NCBI GenBank assembly: GCA_031284445.1
Contig: JAISZW010000188.1
Span: 1-5,860, forward strand
Length of the DNA stretch: 5,860 nucleotides
Origin: Candidatus Methanovirga basalitermitum
Lineage (GTDB): Archaea > Methanobacteriota > Methanobacteria > Methanobacteriales > Methanobacteriaceae
Direction: 5' to 3'
The position numbers and the translations under genes are program-made. Shown here in pieces: positions 1 to 5,400 of this stretch; the stretch's first letter is position 1; each line of letters begins with the position of its first letter. The notes under the pieces are model-generated. The model did not search any database, was not told the DNA's origin, and saw only the letters and a list, made by a program, of their open reading frames with translations.

Positions 1-226
1 AAGTTTGTCATTTTATAAAATATTATATCCAATATAATTTATTTAAATTTGATTTAAAGAATTTTTATAATTATAATTAAGATTAATAATTGATAAACAT
101 TACCATTATCACTATAAAAGAGAAAATTCATTTTTTAAAGATTTCCCCACTAACTTCATTGATGTTGATGAAACAGTTATCCTATTAAAAATACCCTTAA
201 AATATTAGATCATTAAATCAAGATTT
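1..226. other. A+T-rich spacer, no gene recognised
   Basis: This stretch lies downstream of the permease gene on the minus strand. It is extremely A+T-rich, with stops in all frames that I read. A short dyad, AAATC-AA-GATTT at 215-226, sits beside the oligo-T terminator. No RNA gene or promoter with useful support was seen. Confidence 0.5.
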
Positions 227-234
227 AAAAAAAA
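227..234 (-). terminator. oligo-T terminator after the permease gene
   Basis: On the minus strand, a run of eight T residues starts five bases after the TAG stop of the TSUP permease. A small dyad (AAATC-TT-GATTT on that strand) follows at 226-215. Oligo-T tracts directly after the stop codon are the usual transcription termination signal in methanogenic archaea. The run itself is seen directly; its function is inferred. Confidence 0.55.
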
Positions 235-238
235 CTTG

Positions 239-1075
239 CTAACTAAATATAAGTTTCAAGGACATGAAAATTATAATTAAAGCTAAGATCTTCTTTAATA
301 ATTTTTCATTAATTTTATAAGTCAAATTAACACCAAAGTATGATGTTGGTATTGAAAAAGAGAGTACTACTAATAAATAAAATATATCAACATAACCTAT
401 TAAAAAAGGAACAAGATCAGTATTTACATTTGTTAATAGGTATGGTATTAATCCTCCTATGGCTGTTATTGAAATAAAAATTGTGGAGGTTTTTATTGCT
501 TCAATCATATCCAATTCTAAAAATAATGTTAATATAGGAATAATGAAGATTCCACCACCTATACTAAATAATCCTGATAAAAATCCAATCCCTAATCCTA
601 AAATACCCCCCATAAAATAATTTTTTAAGTCCAACTTTAGGTCTTCATTGATCATTTTTCTTTGGCTTTTTTGCTTCTTAAAAAACATGTTTAAAGATAT
701 TACAATAAGTACTACTCCTAAAATACTTCTTAATACTTCTGAATTACTATTGACAGCTACTGAACCTCCAATCAAACCTCCAATCAACCCAAAACATCCG
801 AGCATTAAACCTAATTTAATATCAAATTTAGAATTTTTATAATGGTTATATGAACTAAAAACAGCTACTGGAGACATAATGGCTAAGCTTGTTCCAAGTG
901 ATATTTTTAATGCACTTACAGAATCAACATTATTTCCCATCATTAAAAAAAATAGGGTTGGAGTCAATATAAAACCTCCTCCAACTCCAAGTAAGCCTGA
1001 AGCAAATCCTGTGCATATTCCAATAACGATTAAGCAAATCAGTACTTCAATGAATAAAATATTAACATCTCCCAT
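239..1075 (-). CDS. TSUP-family (TauE/SafE) membrane permease
   Basis: This is a 278-residue integral membrane protein of the sulfite exporter TauE/SafE (TSUP) family. Members move small anions such as sulfite, sulfonates or other organosulfur compounds across the cell membrane; the substrate here cannot be told from sequence. The family's internal duplication is clear: GFASGLLGVGGGFILTP at residues 23-39 is repeated as GFLSGLFSIGGGIFIIP at 164-180. These are the two glycine-rich half-repeats with the conserved GxGGG and proline. About eight hydrophobic segments are visible (around 7-45, 56-75, 88-108, 116-132, 153-187, 196-214, 222-247, 262-277). A charged loop at 133-152 joins the two halves. 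The length is normal for the family. No Shine-Dalgarno sequence precedes the ATG at 1075, and a TATA-like sequence lies about 32 nt upstream, so the message may be nearly leaderless. The neighbours give no clue to the substrate. The gene stands alone and ends at an oligo-T tract. Confidence 0.9.
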   Translation of the reverse strand: MGDVNILFIEVLICLIVIGICTGFASGLLGVGGGFILTPTLFFLMMGNNVDSVSALKISLGTSLAIMSPVAVFSSYNHYKNSKFDIKLGLMLGCFGLIGGLIGGSVAVNSNSEVLRSILGVVLIVISLNMFFKKQKSQRKMINEDLKLDLKNYFMGGILGLGIGFLSGLFSIGGGIFIIPILTLFLELDMIEAIKTSTIFISITAIGGLIPYLLTNVNTDLVPFLIGYVDIFYLLVVLSFSIPTSYFGVNLTYKINEKLLKKILALIIIFMSLKLIFS

Positions 1076-1081
1076 CTAACT

Positions 1082-1211
1082 TATAAAAACTGGACAACAA
1101 TTTTAATATATGCAAACAAATATTTTACCTGTTTATGTATTGATAGATAAAATGTTGGATAATTTTTATAGCTATTTAAGGATAAAAAAATAATTCTTGC
1201 CCAGTTTTATA
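1082..1211. repeat. 130-bp unit bounded by inverted repeats, possible MITE
   Basis: TATAAAAACTGGACAA at 1082-1097 is matched on the other strand by TATAAAACTGGGCAA, the reverse complement of 1197-1211. The two differ by one base and one single-base indel. Looser similarity continues inward (AATT on both sides). The ACTGG-CAA core is not simple A+T sequence, so chance pairing is unlikely. The layout of two inward-facing ends about 100 bp apart with no reading frame between them fits a miniature inverted-repeat element or a deleted insertion sequence. No clear target-site duplication is visible. A regulatory dyad is an alternative. The left end lies only 6 bp from the permease start codon. Confidence 0.45.
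1103..1112 (-). promoter_or_regulatory. candidate TATA box of the permease gene
   Basis: On the minus strand, ATATATTAAA lies about 32 nt before the permease ATG. Archaeal TATA boxes sit about 25 nt before the transcription start, which would leave an untranslated leader of only a few bases. That fits the missing Shine-Dalgarno sequence. Such A+T-rich words are common here, so support is modest. The box falls inside the inverted-repeat unit 1082-1211. Confidence 0.3.
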
Positions 1212-1275
1212 GTATTTTACCAAACTATTGAAAGAATTTCTATAAAAAGTGAAAGTGTAAAAAAGTATGGAGTTT

Positions 1276-1303
1276 TTTTCGATTTTTGAAAAATAATCGA
1301 AAA
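1276..1303. repeat. 9-bp inverted repeat (hairpin)
   Basis: TTTTCGATT at 1276-1284 is the exact reverse complement of AATCGAAAA at 1295-1303, with a 10-nt loop. It could be a hairpin or a dyad protein site. No gene ends or starts close enough to assign a role. Confidence 0.5.
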
Positions 1304-1442
1304 TCATTTTAAACTCTTATTTTACTAAAACATCCCAGATAAGACCTCATACAAAAAAAAATACACTAAAAAACCACTATAAAATGAAAATAAATCGAAT
1401 AAAATAGTAAAATATAAATAAGAGATGACAGATAACTAAACA

Positions 1443-1472
1443 TGACAACAATAAGCAAATTTGCCCTTGTCA
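1443..1472. repeat. nested palindrome
   Basis: TGACAA (1443-1448) and TTGTCA (1467-1472) are inverted repeats. They enclose the perfect 10-bp palindrome GCAAATTTGC at 1455-1464. Two concentric but not centred dyads of this kind resemble a protein-binding site, but no adjacent gene supports that. Confidence 0.4.
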
Positions 1473-2110
1473 ATAATATTGGTTCTAATCCAACTTAAAC
1501 TTTTCGATTTCTCAGATGAAAAATTTATTTTAAAAGTAAAGCTGAAAAATATGTTTTCAAGAAGATAAAAAAGAAAATATCAATCATAGAATACGAATTA
1601 TTGTATAATGGGTAGTATAAATGGACTGTCTAAATTTTTACTTATGGTATCTTATTGAAATCCATATTTTTTATATTTTTGGGTATTGTTCCATTCAAAA
1701 AATATCACATATAACCAAAAATAGTATTACCATTAAGGTCTGATAACATGAAAAACTGTACTGTAAATAAGTAAGCTTGAAAAAAAATAAAGGTGATATG
1801 TATCTTAGACTTCAACGTTGTAAAGAATTAAAAGGATTTTCTGCTTTATATATTAACAGTTTTCTTTTTTTTTATAAAGTGCTTGCCATAATATTCACAT
1901 TTTCATGAATTACTTGAAACATGAAAAATCATATTTTAGATTTTGTTGAAATACTCAAACTATAATATATATAATCAATAAAAAATACAATCCTAAAAAA
2001 CATCCCAACCCCAATAAGGAAAAAAAGACTTCTTGATCTCTAAAATTACTATTTAAGCTTTTTAATTTGTGTTTTTAAGATGAAAGTTTTGGTTTTTAAT
2101 GGGTATGTGT

Positions 2111-2140
2111 AATTATGAAAATCGAAGATTTTCAGTAATT
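2111..2140. repeat. 12-bp hairpin upstream of nadM
   Basis: GAAAATC (2117-2123) and GATTTTC (2127-2133) pair perfectly around a GAA loop. AATTA and TAATT extend the stem after a small internal mismatch. It lies about 180 bp before nadM. It could be a relic terminator or an operator; nothing nearby decides this. Confidence 0.5.
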
Positions 2141-2302
2141 AATGGTTTATAGGAGTATAGCTTTATTCATGGAAAATGAAGTAATATAAGAAAGAACTCC
2201 ACAATTCCCTACAGAATCAAAACAGAAAAAAATAAAAATTAGAGATTTAATTTTATGTTAAATTAAATAAATAATGAGAATATTAAAGTAAAATCAATTA
2301 GT

Positions 2303-2854
2303 ATGGAGTTGTATCAAATGAATGATAAAAACTTAAAAGAAAAATCTGGGATATTGATTGGTAGAATGCAACCTTTGCATAATGGTCATATCCAAGTCAT
2401 TAAAAATACATTTAAAGAAGTTGATGAACTTATTATTGGAATCGGTAGTGCACAAATAAGTCATACCGTTGAAAATCCATTCACAGCTGGTGAAAGAACT
2501 TTAATGATTAAAAAAGCCTTAATCGAAGAGGGTGTTGAAGGAGATAAATATTATATAATCCCAATAACAGATATTATGAACAATTCAACATGGGTATCAC
2601 ATGTGGAAATGTTAGCTCCTCATTTTAATAAAGTTTTTAGTGGTAACCCATTAGTACAACAACTTTTTACTGAAGCAGGATATGAACTAAGTAAACATGT
2701 TTTATTTGATAGAAAACTTTTATCTGGAACAAAAATTAGGGATTTGATGATTAACGATGGAAAATGGGAGGATTTAGTTCCTAAATCTACTGCTACTATT
2801 ATTAAAAAAATAAATGGTGTAAAAAGGCTAAAACATATAGTTTTAAAAATGTAG
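2303..2854 (+). CDS. nadM: nicotinamide-nucleotide adenylyltransferase, archaeal type
   Basis: This cytoplasmic enzyme joins nicotinamide mononucleotide and ATP to give NAD+ and pyrophosphate, the last nucleotidyl step of NAD synthesis and salvage. It belongs to the HxGH nucleotidyltransferase superfamily. The signature GRMQPLHNGH is at residues 20-29, with the ATP-binding HNGH at 26-29. The second motif, SGTKIR, is at 141-146 and corresponds to the family ISGTxIR phosphate-binding loop. The STWVSHVE segment around 95-102 and the PFTAGER segment at 59-65 are typical of archaeal NadM. The longest reading has 183 residues. The ATG at 2318 gives 178 residues, closer to the usual length, and is preceded by GGAG at 2305-2308 with about 9 nt spacing, so 2318 is the likelier start. 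The gene stands alone, with no partner gene of NAD synthesis in the window. No strong terminator follows; the nearest T run is five bases at 2908-2912. Confidence 0.95.
   Translation: MELYQMNDKNLKEKSGILIGRMQPLHNGHIQVIKNTFKEVDELIIGIGSAQISHTVENPFTAGERTLMIKKALIEEGVEGDKYYIIPITDIMNNSTWVSHVEMLAPHFNKVFSGNPLVQQLFTEAGYELSKHVLFDRKLLSGTKIRDLMINDGKWEDLVPKSTATIIKKINGVKRLKHIVLKM
2305..2308 (+). promoter_or_regulatory. ribosome binding site deciding the nadM start
   Basis: GGAG matches the anti-Shine-Dalgarno end of archaeal 16S rRNA. It lies nine bases before the ATG at 2318 but overlaps the ATG at 2303. This favours starting at 2318, which removes the first five residues of the longest reading. Confidence 0.6.
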
Positions 2855-3011
2855 ATATGAAAATCATTGATGAAACTATGAGATATTAGAAAAATTAAAG
2901 AATATCGTTTTTAAAATGGGTACTGTAAATTAACATGGGTAATTTTGATATCTGAGCCTATTTCAAAGTCCTATTAATTAGGAATGTAATTTTTCACAAA
3001 ATAATTGTACA
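2855..3011. other. A+T-rich spacer after nadM, nothing recognised
   Basis: This short spacer lies between the nadM stop and the decayed reading frame that begins near 3012. It contains only a weak T5 run at 2908-2912. Confidence 0.5.
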
Positions 3012-3232
3012 ATGAGTTGGAATTTCACTAAAAAAGATGCAGATGAAAAATTAGCAAAATATTATGCATAAAAACAGACAATGAAAAAAAATTAAGTCTT
3101 CAAGATGCTACTATGAAAAATTATAAAAAATATACGTGTCTTTTTTAATCATGATTCTTTCAATACCATTAGAGTTATATAGTTCAAATGACAAATTACC
3201 ATTTAGAGAAGTTGTGTTATTTATATTCATCT
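3012..3232 (+). pseudogene. frameshifted gene remnant, possibly tyrosine-recombinase N-terminus
   Basis: Three consecutive open stretches in different frames look like pieces of one protein. The first starts at ATG 3012 (MSWNFTKKDADEKLAKYYA, stop at 3069). The second runs about 3068-3148 (KTDNEKKLSLQDATMKNYKK and a few more residues). The third starts around 3151 (MILSIPLELYSSNDKLPF and on to the intron boundary). The charged, soluble composition and the LSLQDATMKNYKK segment recall the SAM-like core-binding N-terminus of archaeal phage-type integrases, where a phrase like LSxxTxKNYxxxL is usual. That resemblance is from memory and is weak. No ribosome site precedes 3012, and no catalytic domain follows. 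The last frame runs into the group II intron 5' end and stops at 3243-3245; joined across the intron it would stop within two codons. Confidence 0.28.
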
Positions 3233-3736
3233 GTGCGACAGGATAGGGTCTCTATTCATAATTATAGTGAATTGTAAATTTATTTTTTCAGATCTTCAAG
3301 TATTAATAATTAATACTGGATTTATTTTCATTTTTGTGACTAATTATGATGTATTTTTAGATTTAAAGATGTGTAGGCTATGGTATGAATATAAGCATGA
3401 ATAATGCTTGGAAATTCACTTAATTTCTAACACCTATTTGGATTAATGTTATATATACAAAATTCTTTAAATATATGTTAAATAATATGTTTATATTATT
3501 TTTTTAATATTAATTGATATTATTTGTTTATTTAGAAAAATAAGTTATATAAATTTTATAATTAAATAATTAAGTATTTTAAACGAATTAAAAAATTTAT
3601 CAAATTCTAAACTGTATTTAATCATAACAAATTTAACTTTACACTACTATTTTAGCCTTATATTGAAAAAAGTATGTAGATAAATTACAAAAGCGGATAT
3701 ATCATGCTAATAGTGTAAAAAGAAAAATCTCGGGAA

Positions 3737-3754
3737 GTTAAAATTTTTTTTAAC
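3737..3754 (+). repeat. stem-loop upstream of domain V
   Basis: GTTAAAA (3737-3743) pairs perfectly with TTTTAAC (3748-3754) around a TTTT loop. A second TTTTAAC at 3764-3770 could compete. Inside the intron this would sit where domain III or a stub of domain IV is expected; that assignment is inferred. Confidence 0.45.
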
Positions 3755-3792
3755 AAACGATGATTTTAACATTGAAAGACGAAAGTATGCTT

Positions 3793-3826
3793 GAGTGGCT
3801 TGTTATGAAAGTGACACGAGCCTTTT
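3793..3826 (+). ncRNA. group II intron domain V
   Basis: Exactly 34 nt fold with the canonical domain V geometry. The proximal helix is 9 positions (GAGTGGCTT with GAGCCTTTT). The two-base AC bulge is at 3816-3817. The distal helix is 5 bp (GTTAT with GTGAC), closed by a GAAA tetraloop at 3807-3810. The conserved A-U pair at position 2 and the G-U wobble at position 3 are kept. Position 4, the C of the catalytic AGC triad, is T (3796) and faces T (3823) in place of the usual C-G pair. Domain V binds the catalytic metal ions, so this change should weaken or abolish splicing. Confidence 0.72.
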
Positions 3827-3828
3827 TT

Positions 3829-3867
3829 AGGGGAGGTTAGGAAGGAAACCTCCTGATTTCATCCGAC
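3829..3867 (+). ncRNA. group II intron domain VI and 3' end
   Basis: GGAGGTT (3832-3838) pairs perfectly with AACCTCC (3847-3853) around an 8-nt purine-rich loop, the most G+C-rich hairpin in the area. It follows domain V after a short joiner. The intron then ends in CATCCGAC. A3861, seven bases from the end, is the candidate branch-point adenosine. The base of the stem, between 3854 and 3860, does not pair cleanly, which again suggests decay or a divergent form. Confidence 0.55.
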
Positions 3868-3979
3868 TTTAATATTAACTTTCTCCAACTTATTTAATAT
3901 CTTTTGTCATGCCTTAATTTTATGATATCAATTTTACCATGGAATTTTGGAGATAGCCAAAACATTTTCAATATCTTGA
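3868..3979. other. spacer between intron and hydrolase gene
   Basis: This short A+T-rich segment must hold the hydrolase promoter if the gene is transcribed independently. TTATTTAATATC at 3890-3901 is the best TATA-like word, but many others are nearly as good. No terminator-like T run separates the intron from the gene. Confidence 0.35.
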
Positions 3980-3984
3980 GTGAT
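3980..3984 (+). promoter_or_regulatory. ribosome binding site deciding the hydrolase start
   Basis: GTGAT is part of the methanogen Shine-Dalgarno consensus GGAGGTGATC and ends seven bases before ATG 3992. The GTG that gives the longest frame is therefore more likely the ribosome site than the start codon. Confidence 0.5.
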
Positions 3985-4876
3985 AATAAATATGGAAAAA
4001 AAATTATATTACACAGAAGAAGGAAAAGAAAATAAGGAATCCATAATCTTCATTCATAGTAATATATTGAGTAATTGGATTTGGGAAAAACAAAGAAACC
4101 ACTTCAACAATTACCATTGCATTTACTTAGATTTAATAAATCATGGCAAAACCAAAATTGACATGGATTTCTCAATAAAGAATTGTGTAGAACTTATTAA
4201 AGATATTATAACTAACGATTTAAGGGATAAAAAAGTTCATTTAGTTGGAATAGGCATTGGTGGAATTATAATCATTGATTTATTATATAAATATCCAAAT
4301 ATTATTGAAACAGCTATTGTTAGCGGAGTTAACCTTAAAAACAAAGTTATCGATGATATATTTGATGTTAACAATGTAGATATTAACAAAAGAAGTAGTG
4401 AAGATATCAACAACGAAGTATTTATTAGTGAAATATGTGTTAAAATTGAAAACTATGAAAATAAAAGAATTGAAGAATTATTAAATAGTATTAAAGAATG
4501 TAAAACTAATATTTTAGATAAAAAACCCTCAGATTTTATTATTCATGGATTTTTAGCTGAATATGGAATTGGAAAAGAATACTTCAATCAACTAAAACTA
4601 TCCTTATATATTAACAATTTTGTTAAGATTACAGAGGAATACTTAAAATATAGAATACCAACAAAACTCAACAATTTCTCAAATCTATTGATTTTGTATG
4701 GAACCAAAGAATACCCAAAGGTTGTTAACTCTGCAAAAATAATTCAAAATCATTTTCCTAACTCGCAAGTATTTAGTATTTATAGAGCTATTCATTTATG
4801 GAATATCATCAACTATAAATGGTTTAATGAAATTATTATCACATTTATAAAAGATAAAAAACTTTTATTTAAATAA
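3980..4876 (+). CDS. alpha/beta-hydrolase-fold protein lacking the nucleophile serine
   Basis: This is a soluble protein of 298 residues from a GTG at 3980, or 294 from the ATG at 3992. The ATG is preferred because GTGAT (3980-3984), matching the 16S rRNA tail, lies seven bases before it and overlaps the GTG. The order of alpha/beta-hydrolase landmarks is complete in the longest numbering: strand and oxyanion region SIIFIHSN at 21-28, DLINHGKT at 51-58 (family DxxGHGxS), nucleophile elbow HLVGIGIGG at 87-95, late strand LLILYGTKE at 236-244, and C-terminal histidine AIHLW at 270-274. The elbow should read GxSxGG but reads GIGIGG, so the serine is glycine (codon GGC at 4253-4255). The usual acid position after LYG-K is Glu244, not Asp. 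His272 remains. An ordinary esterase or hydrolase reaction is therefore unlikely unless another residue acts. A long helical cap lies at about 120-230. The substrate is unknown. The gene is free of stops and codon use resembles nadM, so it may be a maintained pseudoenzyme. Confidence 0.85.
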   Translation: MIINMEKKLYYTEEGKENKESIIFIHSNILSNWIWEKQRNHFNNYHCIYLDLINHGKTKIDMDFSIKNCVELIKDIITNDLRDKKVHLVGIGIGGIIIIDLLYKYPNIIETAIVSGVNLKNKVIDDIFDVNNVDINKRSSEDINNEVFISEICVKIENYENKRIEELLNSIKECKTNILDKKPSDFIIHGFLAEYGIGKEYFNQLKLSLYINNFVKITEEYLKYRIPTKLNNFSNLLILYGTKEYPKVVNSAKIIQNHFPNSQVFSIYRAIHLWNIINYKWFNEIIITFIKDKKLLFK

Positions 4877-4929
4877 TGTTTATTTACTTTAAGAGGCTGT
4901 TGCACAATTATTTTAATCAAAAATTAATT

Positions 4930-5053
4930 TTCGTTTAAATCTAATATTACAATGAATTAAAGATTATAAATTATTTAATTTAAAAATTATATTCGTTTAA
5001 ATCTAATATTACAATGAATTAAAGATTATAAATTATTTAATTTAAAAATTATA
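4930..5053 (+). repeat. two identical 62-bp tandem repeats
   Basis: The 62-bp unit at 4930-4991 is repeated without any difference at 4992-5053, each starting TTCGTTTAAATC. A third copy begins at 5054 but matches for only eight bases (TTCGTTTA). Perfect identity in such drift-prone A+T sequence implies a recent duplication or homogenisation. Confidence 0.97.
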
Positions 5054-5077
5054 TTCGTTTATAAGATTAATAAAATA

Positions 5078-5124
5078 ATTTAAATTGATTTAAATAAAAA
5101 TAAGACAATTTAATCAATTTAAAT
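5078..5124. repeat. long A+T hairpin inside the element
   Basis: ATTTAAATTGATTTAAAT (5078-5095) is the reverse complement of 5108-5124, apart from one missing base, with a 12-nt loop. It lies directly after the tandem repeats and adds to the folded-DNA character of the element. Confidence 0.6.
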
Positions 5125-5188
5125 TTTTCCTGACTTAAGCTACTAACTAATTCTGATGACAATATAAATATCATTTATTTTCTAATTT

Positions 5189-5227
5189 AAATCATTATAA
5201 TGGTTTATTTGGATTTATAAATGATTT
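5189..5227. repeat. second hairpin inside the element
   Basis: AAATCATTATAA (5189-5200) pairs with TTATAAATGATTT (5215-5227), with one unpaired base and a 14-nt loop. Together with the hairpin at 5078-5124 it makes the right half of the element strongly self-complementary. Confidence 0.5.
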
Positions 5228-5367
5228 TTAATTGTTATATGAAGTAAATATATGTTTTAATCAAAATTTAAAATCTTAATTGTACAACAGCATCCCATAA
5301 CATATTATTCATCATAAAATATAAAAATATCTAAATAGTTTTAATACAGAAAATTAAAAATTTTTTA

Positions 5368-5384
5368 ATTGAACGGAGTTCAAT
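5368..5384. terminator. hairpin, possible terminator for the minus-strand frame
   Basis: ATTGAAC and GTTCAAT form a perfect 7-bp inverted repeat around a 3-nt loop. On the minus strand it lies just after the stop of the broken frame 5401-5715 and is followed by A- and T-rich sequence, including a 9-bp AATTAAAAA/TTTTTAATT dyad at 5352-5370. The place and shape fit a terminator; a protein-binding operator is equally possible. Confidence 0.4.
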
Positions 5385-5400
5385 GAAATGACTTTAAATT

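Larger units (their letters stand above)
1212..2302. other. long A+T-rich spacer without a recognised gene
   Basis: About 1.1 kb between the divergently oriented permease and nadM genes contains no reading frame I can defend. Two short open stretches occur at 1621-1743 and 1798-1908, but neither has a well-spaced ribosome site or a recognisable motif. There are three dyads: 1276-1303, 1443-1472 and 2111-2140. A strong A+T word, TATAATATATATAATC, lies at 1961-1976 but has no gene near enough to serve. The spacer may be decayed coding or mobile DNA. Confidence 0.5.
3233..3867 (+). mobile_element. ORF-less group II intron (635 nt), probably degenerate
   Basis: Group II introns are self-splicing ribozymes and retroelements. 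The 5' end here reads GTGCGACAGGATAGGGT (3233-3249), close to the bacterial-type consensus GUGCG-C--GAUAGGGU. The 3' end has a 34-nt domain V (3793-3826), a domain VI hairpin (3832-3853) and the terminal ATCCGAC (3861-3867), with an A seven bases before the end as expected for the branch point. Both ends are on the same strand in the right order. The 635-nt length fits an intron that has lost, or never carried, the reverse transcriptase usually encoded in domain IV. AGATG at 3367-3371 could be EBS1 pairing with CATCT at the end of the 5' exon (3228-3232), and the A at 3366 could pair with the first 3' exon base. This pairing is short and may be chance. The middle of the element is so A+T-rich that domains I-IV cannot be drawn by eye. 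It lies between a decayed frame and the hydrolase gene, so splicing would restore no obvious protein. Confidence 0.68.
4896..5291. mobile_element. MITE-like element or IS remnant with terminal inverted repeats
   Basis: GCTGTTGCACAATTA at 4896-4910 faces TAATTGTACAACAGC at 5277-5291; the inverted ends differ at one base of 15. Ends of the form GGCTGTTGCACAA are common in IS5- and IS1182-type insertion sequences, as far as I recall. TTTTAATCAAAA occurs just inside the left end (4911-4922) and again near the right end (5255-5266), in direct orientation. Between the ends is about 370 bp with no reading frame, two identical 62-bp tandem copies, and two hairpins. It begins 19 bp after the hydrolase stop codon. 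No target-site duplication is obvious. It is most likely a non-autonomous miniature element mobilised by a transposase elsewhere in the genome, or the shell of a deleted IS. Confidence 0.6.

Noticed and set aside
648..1079. Plus-strand open frames at 648-842 and 879-1079
   Set aside because: They are antisense shadows of the well-supported permease on the minus strand, with no ribosome sites and low-complexity Pro/Ile/Lys composition.
1478..1495. tRNA T-arm-like sequence (TTGG, TTCTAAT loop, CCAA)
   Set aside because: No acceptor stem, D-arm or anticodon arm can be drawn at the right distances, and the conserved purine in the loop is missing.
1621..1743. 40-residue open frame starting MDCLNFYLWYL
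   Set aside because: It has no convincing ribosome site, an aromatic and A+T-driven composition, no recognised motif, and an equally open overlapping frame that starts at ATG 1608.
1798..1908. 36-residue open frame directly after GGTGAT
   Set aside because: The Shine-Dalgarno-like GGTGAT (1792-1797) touches the ATG with no spacer, no suitable start follows in frame, and the peptide is not recognisable.
1758..2929. GTACTGTAAAT shared between 1758 and 2919
   Set aside because: It is a short A+T-rich match without extension on either side, explainable by composition.
3757..3856. C/D box-like RNA (ATGAT near 3760 and CTGA near 3853)
   Set aside because: The spacing is too long for an archaeal C/D guide RNA, and the intervening hairpins match group II intron domains V and VI much better.
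3780..3867. SRP RNA or RNase P RNA fragment suggested by the AGGAAGG loop and G+C-rich stems
   Set aside because: Neither the SRP helix 8 nor the RNase P P4 consensus is present, while the 34-nt domain V geometry fits exactly.
1329..5297. CATCCCA repeated at about 1330, 2000 and 5291
   Set aside because: It is a seven-base word with irregular spacing and no extended similarity; it does not form a CRISPR or a repeat family.
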